A stretch of DNA of 64,000 nucleotides from assembly GCA_946894095.1 (NCBI GenBank), contig OX335665.1, positions 4,164,001 through 4,228,000 on the forward strand. The letters are read 5' to 3'. The stretch's first letter is position 1. The number at the start of each line of letters is the position of its first letter. The DNA comes from Incurvaria masculella. Lineage: Eukaryota > Arthropoda > Insecta > Lepidoptera > Incurvariidae. This document shows, one piece after another, positions 47,301 to 50,300 of this stretch. Both the position numbers and the translations under genes were made by a program. The notes under the pieces are model-generated. The model had not been told where the DNA came from. It saw only the letters and a list, made by a program, of their open reading frames with translations, and made no database searches.

Positions 47301-50300
47301 TGTCATATCTTTTAAGTCGTCGTTGCTTATGATCTGGGATTAGTAGGTTTGATGCAAGTACGTTGACATGGTTATTAAGTCGGGTTTTGTATTTGGTAGA
47401 GACCATTCTTATTTCATCCTTCACCGTAGGAATCTCAAGATGTTCGTGTATTTCAGTAGTCCGAGTGAACCAGGGAGCTTTGGCTATCTGCTTGAGCACG
47501 TTATTTTGAAACCTTTGCAGAATTTCGATGTTAGAATTGCTGGCGGTACCCCACAGCTGAATACCATATGTCCATATGGGTTTGAGAATGGCCTTGTAAA
47601 TGAGCAGCTTGTTCTCTAGACTCAGACTGGAGCCTCTGCCAAGGAGCCAGGTGATTTTTTTATAGCGGATGTTCAATTCGTCTCTCTTCTTTGTAATATG
47701 TTCTCTCCAGATCAAACGTCTATCGAGATGCATACCAAGGTACTTGACTGACTCCTTGTGAGGCAGATAATCTTCACCAAGTTTGACAGGGGGGCAGCTA
47801 CTATTTCCCAGCGAAAACGTGATATGAGTTGACTTGGTTGCACTTGCTTTGATTTTCCAGTCTTTTAGCCATTGCTTAACCAGATTTAGCTCATTCTGGA
47901 GTTCTTGAGAGGCCCTAGCGGGGCTCCCGTTGCTTGCTAGCAGAGCGACATCATCAGCGAATGTTGCTGTCAGGACACATTCCGTAGTTGGAAAATCAGC
48001 AGTAAATAACGAGTAGAGCAGAGGTCCTAGGACAGAGCCTTGTGGCACGCCTGCTACACAGTTGTAGAACTTGGAACGAGCATCACCTTGTTTGACCTGG
48101 AAGAATCTATTGGATAGATAGGATTCAATAATGGTGTAGATCGTGTGTGGCATGCTAGTTTTGAGTTTCATCAAGAGTCCTTTATGCCATACTTTGTCAA
48201 AAGCCTGTTGAATATCCAAAAAGGCAGCTGAACAATACTGTTTTAATTCCAGGGATCTTCTTATCTTTTGGCAGACTCTGTGGACCTGTTCAATGGTAGA
48301 GTGCTTTGTTCTGAAGCCAAACTGGTGGTTTGGAATGATTTCTCTTTCATGTATAACATCGTTTATCCTTTTCTGCAGAATTTTTTCAAAAAGTTTGCTT
48401 AGTATGGGTAGTAAACTAATTGGTCTATATGAGGACACTTCTTGGTTTGGGATCATGATAATTTGTGAAATTTTCCAAATGTCTGGGTAAGTTGAAGTTC
48501 TGATTATACCATTGAACAGAATGGTCAGAAAAACAATCGCCTTTTTCGGGAGTTCCTTAAGTAATTTTGATGTGATCAGGTCAAACCCTGGTGCTTTCTT
48601 CGATTCTAGAGCTTTGATTTCTCTTCGGATTTCTCTTGGCGTTGTGGGAGTTAACGGAGGACACATTTGAAATGGTTGAGCTAATACAATGTTTATAGCA
48701 TCTTCCTGGTCTGAATCGCCTATATTTGGAACAAAGACATTCTCGAGGAATTTTGCGAATAATTCGGCTTTCTCTTCATCGGATCGAGCCCAGGACTCAC
48801 CAGTTGATTTTAGCGGTGGTGATGTTAAAAGTGGTCTGTTAAACTCCTTGGATACTTTCCACAATGAATATTCATCATTTCTGGTGGCAGAGAGGGATTC
48901 TAGATGTTCCTTAAAGGTGGAGTTTTTTCTGTTTTGAATGGTTAGTTTAAGGTCGCGAGCGCATCTGTTTAATATGGTCTTATCAGTTGTAAGACGACTG
49001 CCCTGCCAAACTCGGCGCAGTCTGCGCTTCTCTGTTATTTTAGCACGTATGTCCAGTGGGTAGTTTTCATATCCAATCTTTGATTCAATGGTTGGGGTGC
49101 ATTCCCATGCTGAACATTGAATTAGGTTGGTTATATAATAGGTTGCATGTTCAATGTCCTCTGGTGTCTTAAGTGGTATGTTAAGATTGATTTTTGAATT
49201 TAAGACTTCTCTAAAAGATTCCCAATCGGTTTTTTGGTTGTGCAAGGTTTCAAAAGTTTTTTTTATGATAATGAAATTGCTAAGAGTGGCAATTATTGGA
49301 GTATGGTCGGAAGTGCTGTCAAAACAGGATTCTACTTTGATATAATGGTGAGATAAGCCCATTGTGATGAAAAAGTCCAGTAAGTCGGGCATCTTCTTGA
49401 AGTCTGTCGGCCAATACGTTGGTTGACCAGTTGACAATACATTTAGATGTTTTCTGTCTACGGACATTTTCAACTGCCTTCCTCTTGTTACGGTCAAACG
49501 TGAGCCCCAGTAGGTGTGCTTGGCGTTCCAGTCGCCTCCTGCAATAAATCTGTTTCCAAGAGTATGGAAAAATTGCGTAAACATATCCTCGCTAATCGCA
49601 TACCTAGGTGGGCAATAAACAGAAGATATTACTATGTCCCCTCGTATGTCAGATACCGATATGGATGTAGCCTGGATTTGATTCGTCTTATACTCTGGAA
49701 GTAGGTGGTGTTTTATCGAGGATTTGATTATAATAGCTGTTCCACCATGCCCTGTTCCATCTGGATGGAATGTTGAGTAGGTAGCAAATCCTTTAATGGA
49801 GAATGCACTGCGTATGGTAAGATGTGCTTCAGAGATTAGGACTAAATCTAGTTTTTCAGTTGTAATAAGCGTTTCCACTTCTATCTTATTCGGCGTTAGA
49901 CCGTTTATGTTCCAGGCTGCGATTCTTAGGGAGTCTCTTACCATAATTGTGCTTTTGTAAGGCATTAGGGACTTTTATTTATGAGTGTAGTTATAAGCCC
50001 CATTAGGGTACTTATGTGTTGTAAGAGAATATCTATTTTTTCGGATTGCTTGAGCAACATCGTCTCAAAAGAGTTGTTGGGTGTTGATTCTTTTGTGCTG
50101 TGACTCTGTAAGGGTTCTTCAATCTGCGGTTGTTTGGTAGCATCTGCATATGTCTTCGTTTTTTGCGCTCTTGGGAATGGGTTCTTATCATGATTGATGT
50201 TGTTATGTGTAGATTTTAAGTCCATAGATGGCTTCGTGGATTTTAAGTTGTTCCTTGTTAGTTTCCTGGTTGCAATCTCTTTGTAGACTTGGCAACCTTT

